This document shows positions 7,008 through 9,352 of a stretch of 9,352 nt of DNA, piece after piece. The stretch spans positions 1 through 9,352 of the forward strand of contig QNYL01000180.1 in the NCBI GenBank assembly GCA_003973375.1, written 5' to 3'. Below the pieces are notes generated by a model. The model did no database searches. It worked only from the letters and a program-made list of their open reading frames with translations, and had not been told where the DNA came from. The position numbers and the translations under genes are program-made. Positions within the stretch are counted from its first letter, which is position 1. The number at the start of each line of letters is the position of its first letter. This DNA comes from Flavobacteriia bacterium (GTDB lineage Bacteria; Bacteroidota; Bacteroidia; Flavobacteriales; Flavobacteriaceae).

Positions 7008-7037
7008 CGGGATCCCTGATCCCGATAGGTTTCGGGA
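7008..7037. repeat. Overlapping inverted repeats between cusA and the outer-membrane gene
   Basis: CGGGATC (7008-7014) pairs with GATCCCG (7018-7024) across three bases, while TCCCGA (7020-7025) pairs with TCGGGA (7032-7037) across six. The two hairpins share bases and exclude each other. This GC-rich block stands out in an AT-rich 69-base gap and looks like a dispersed intergenic palindrome. It could act as a weak attenuator or a message-stabilising hairpin within the operon. Confidence 0.4.
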
Positions 7038-7059
7038 ATGGAATCTTCGCAATGAATAT

Positions 7060-9352
7060 TTATTTTTCAATCTTTTTTAATTTCTTATTTTGGGAATTTA
7101 AAGAGGCTTCTTTCCACATGCTGTATAAAATAGGAACCACAAACATGGTCATTACCTGGAGCAGCATTCCGCCAAAAGATGGGATCGCCATGGGAATTAC
7201 CACATCGGCTCCTTTTCCTGTTGCAGTCAGTACCGGGATCAGGGCAATGATCGCCGTGGCTGCAGTCATCATGGCCGGACGCACTCTTTTGGTACCGGCA
7301 TGTAAAATAGAGGAACGGATATCTTTTATAGTTTTTGGTTTTTCTTTATCAAATACCTGCTTTAAATAAGTACCCATGATCACACCGTCATCCGTTGCAA
7401 TTCCGAACAGGGCTATAAATCCAACCCAAACCGCAACACTCAAATTGATGGGATGTAGCTGGAAAAGATCTCTCATCTCCACACCGGCCATTCCGAAGTT
7501 TAAAAACCAGTCCTGACCATAAAGCCAGATCATGATAAAACCACCTGAAAAAGCTACAAAGATCCCTGAGAAAACCATCAGTGAGGGTGCAAATTCTTTA
7601 AACTGGAAGTACAGAATCAGAAATATCAGCACCAGGGAAATAGGTACCACGATCATCAATCGCTTGGAAGCTCTGATCTGGTTCTCATAGTTGCCGGTAA
7701 ACTTGTAAGTTACCCCGGCAGGGAGTTTAAACTCTCCTGAATCCAGTTTTTGTTTGATCAACGCTTGCGCCTCTTCTACAACATTGGTCTCTGCATAACC
7801 GTCTTTCATGTCGAAGATCACATAAGAAGTAAGGAAAGTATCCTCACTTTTGATCATCTGCGGACCACGTAAATAATTTATACTTGCCAGTTCGCTTAAC
7901 GGAACCTGTTCTCCTGAAGGCGTTGGGATGAGTATTCTTTTCAGGTCATCCGGATTGTCTCTGAACTCTCTTGCATAACGTACTCTTACCGGGAAACGTT
8001 CTCTTCCCTCAACCGTTGTGGTTAATTGTTTTCCGCCAACGGCAACAGCCAGTTGTTGTTGCATATCCTTAACGGTCATACCGTATCGGGACATATTTCG
8101 GCGATTGAGTTTGATCTCCAGGTAAGGTTTCCCCACAACTCTGTCGGCAAATACGGTGCTGGGTTCCACACTTGGCACTTCTTTTAATATTTTTTCCAGT
8201 TCATAACCTGTTTTTTCAATGATCTCTAAATTGGGTCCGTAAACCTTGATTCCCATCGGGGCCCTCATACCTGTTGAAAGCATGATCAACCGGGTTTGAA
8301 TAGGCTGCAATTTTGGTGCAGAAGTTAGCCCGGGAAATTTAGAGTGCTTTAAGATCTCTTTCCAGATGTCATCGGCCTTTTTGATCTTTGGCCTCCATTG
8401 CCGGAAATATTCTCCGTCTTCATCTTCGGTAAGTTCGTTAATATCAACTTTTTTAAATTTGTCCTTAGCATATTTATAAGTGGTTCCGTCTTTCAGAACA
8501 AAAGCACCATCATCGTTTACTTTAAACCGGATCCTTCTTCCATTTTCATCCAGCATATATTCCGGAATATAATTGATGGTATTTTCATACATGGAAGTAG
8601 GAGCAGGGTCTAAGGCCGAATTTACCCTTCCCCATTTACCCACCGCAGAAGAAATTTCGGGGATGGAATTCATATGCTTGTCAATACTGGCAATAATTTC
8701 CATATTTTCCGTAATTCCCGAGTGAGGCATGGTAGTGGGCATCAAAAGGAAAGACCCTTCGTTTAACGCCGGCATAAACTCATTTCCCAGTCCGGGGAAG
8801 GTCTTGTCTATACTGGCCCATACGGCATTTTTCTTTGCAAATTCGGGCATAAAGCCAAAGATCTTTGAAAAACCTAACCAAACCATGATGCCGAAAAAGA
8901 CGGCAATGATCGGGATACTGAGGAATTTCCATTTATTTTCCAGACTCCAGTTGAGGATCTTAGGATAGAAATGTACAATAGACATCAGGAATCCTAAAAC
9001 AACACTTACAATAAGTACCACAAAAAGGAAATTTACCAATGTTGAATTAGAGGCTCCCAAAGGCATCCATTCAATAGTCAAATAGTAAAGAACGATTAAG
9101 ATGGTAATGATGATATTGATCAGGTTGGCAATTTTATCAGAATAGGGTAATTTCAGTTTCCCTTTAAAAAGTGTTCTTTCGGGTATTTGTGAAAGTATGT
9201 TGTTGATACCGTATGCAATCAAACCTAAAGAAATAAAACTACCGTATTTAAATAAGAATACAATACCGAAACCAATAATGATAGAATTAAAGATACGGCT
9301 GGATTTCTTTTTATCAAGTTTTATTGAGAATAAAACATGCGCAAAGGCAGGG
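7060..9352 (-). CDS. cusA: CusA-type heavy-metal RND efflux pump, N-terminal part outside window
   Basis: The frame runs open from the right edge to a TAA at 7062-7060, giving 763 visible residues; the full family protein is over 1000. The TTG near 9222 is internal, because the frame continues upstream with PAFAHVLFSIKL and another membrane segment. Visible parts in order are: membrane helices; the periplasmic FMPALNEGSFLLMPTTMP stretch typical of the metal (HME) RND family; the VGKWGRVNSALDPAP region; the porter-domain motifs MLSTGMRAPMGIKVYG, RYGMTVKDM and GPQMIKSED; and the last membrane block with GFIALFGIATDDG, RVRPAMMT and PSFGGMLL. The protein uses the proton gradient to expel Cu+/Ag+ through the adaptor and outer-membrane channel. 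In TDDG and RVRPAMMT the acidic and basic relay residues differ from E. coli CusA, so exact metal specificity is uncertain. It is the first visible gene of the pump operon. Confidence 0.94.
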   Translation of the reverse strand, partial: PAFAHVLFSIKLDKKKSSRIFNSIIIGFGIVFLFKYGSFISLGLIAYGINNILSQIPERTLFKGKLKLPYSDKIANLINIIITILIVLYYLTIEWMPLGASNSTLVNFLFVVLIVSVVLGFLMSIVHFYPKILNWSLENKWKFLSIPIIAVFFGIMVWLGFSKIFGFMPEFAKKNAVWASIDKTFPGLGNEFMPALNEGSFLLMPTTMPHSGITENMEIIASIDKHMNSIPEISSAVGKWGRVNSALDPAPTSMYENTINYIPEYMLDENGRRIRFKVNDDGAFVLKDGTTYKYAKDKFKKVDINELTEDEDGEYFRQWRPKIKKADDIWKEILKHSKFPGLTSAPKLQPIQTRLIMLSTGMRAPMGIKVYGPNLEIIEKTGYELEKILKEVPSVEPSTVFADRVVGKPYLEIKLNRRNMSRYGMTVKDMQQQLAVAVGGKQLTTTVEGRERFPVRVRYAREFRDNPDDLKRILIPTPSGEQVPLSELASINYLRGPQMIKSEDTFLTSYVIFDMKDGYAETNVVEEAQALIKQKLDSGEFKLPAGVTYKFTGNYENQIRASKRLMIVVPISLVLIFLILYFQFKEFAPSLMVFSGIFVAFSGGFIMIWLYGQDWFLNFGMAGVEMRDLFQLHPINLSVAVWVGFIALFGIATDDGVIMGTYLKQVFDKEKPKTIKDIRSSILHAGTKRVRPAMMTAATAIIALIPVLTATGKGADVVIPMAIPSFGGMLLQVMTMFVVPILYSMWKEASLNSQNKKLKKIEK

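Noticed and set aside
6989..7369. A 126-codon plus-strand open frame over the 3' end of cusA.
   Set aside because: It is antisense to the conserved last membrane block of cusA; its hydrophobicity merely mirrors that gene.
9220..9222. TTG at 9222 as a start of a 720-residue RND protein.
   Set aside because: The frame continues upstream to the window edge with further membrane-protein sequence, and a 720-residue pump would lack the first half of the family fold.

Overview
The window looks like chromosomal DNA of a member of the Bacteroidota, most likely a flavobacterium. The DNA is AT-rich. Starts are preceded by A/T-rich leaders without a Shine-Dalgarno sequence. Several protein types are typical of that phylum: a CusB with a C-terminal DUF3347-like domain, small HMBD modules (CxMHP...CPICGM), an HMA-AraC regulator and an NVEALA-like secreted peptide. 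The species call is inference; no rRNA or other marker is present.

All recognisable genes lie on the minus strand, so transcription runs from high to low coordinates. In that order they are: a CusA-type RND pump whose N-terminal part lies beyond the right edge (9352-7060); a TolC/CusC-type outer-membrane protein (6990-5734); a CusB-type adaptor (5648-3813); the 3' remnant of a P-II-like gene (about 3799-3677); a 191-residue HMA-AraC regulator (3663-3088); a CopA-type Cu+ P-type ATPase (3009-514); a small lipoprotein of unknown function (362-174); and the start of an NVEALA-like small secreted protein that runs off the left edge (162-1).

The genes form a monovalent copper/silver detoxification locus. 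CopA would move cytosolic Cu+ to the periplasm. The CusA/CusB/outer-membrane complex would carry periplasmic metal out of the cell. The HMA-AraC protein is the natural candidate for the local metal sensor. A perfect 11-bp inverted repeat sits just upstream of copA, directly before a -7-like box. Related TCCTGT half-sites recur after copA, ahead of the lipoprotein gene. These are candidate operators or hairpins.

The most notable item is the short stretch between cusB and the regulator. It encodes a convincing C-terminal part of a P-II protein, with no start codon and no N-terminal half. P-II proteins of the PII-NG group are known neighbours of CusABC-type pumps, so this looks like a decayed copy of that partner. 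No stretch longer than 300 bases lacks a gene. I saw no RNA genes, CRISPR arrays or insertion sequences.
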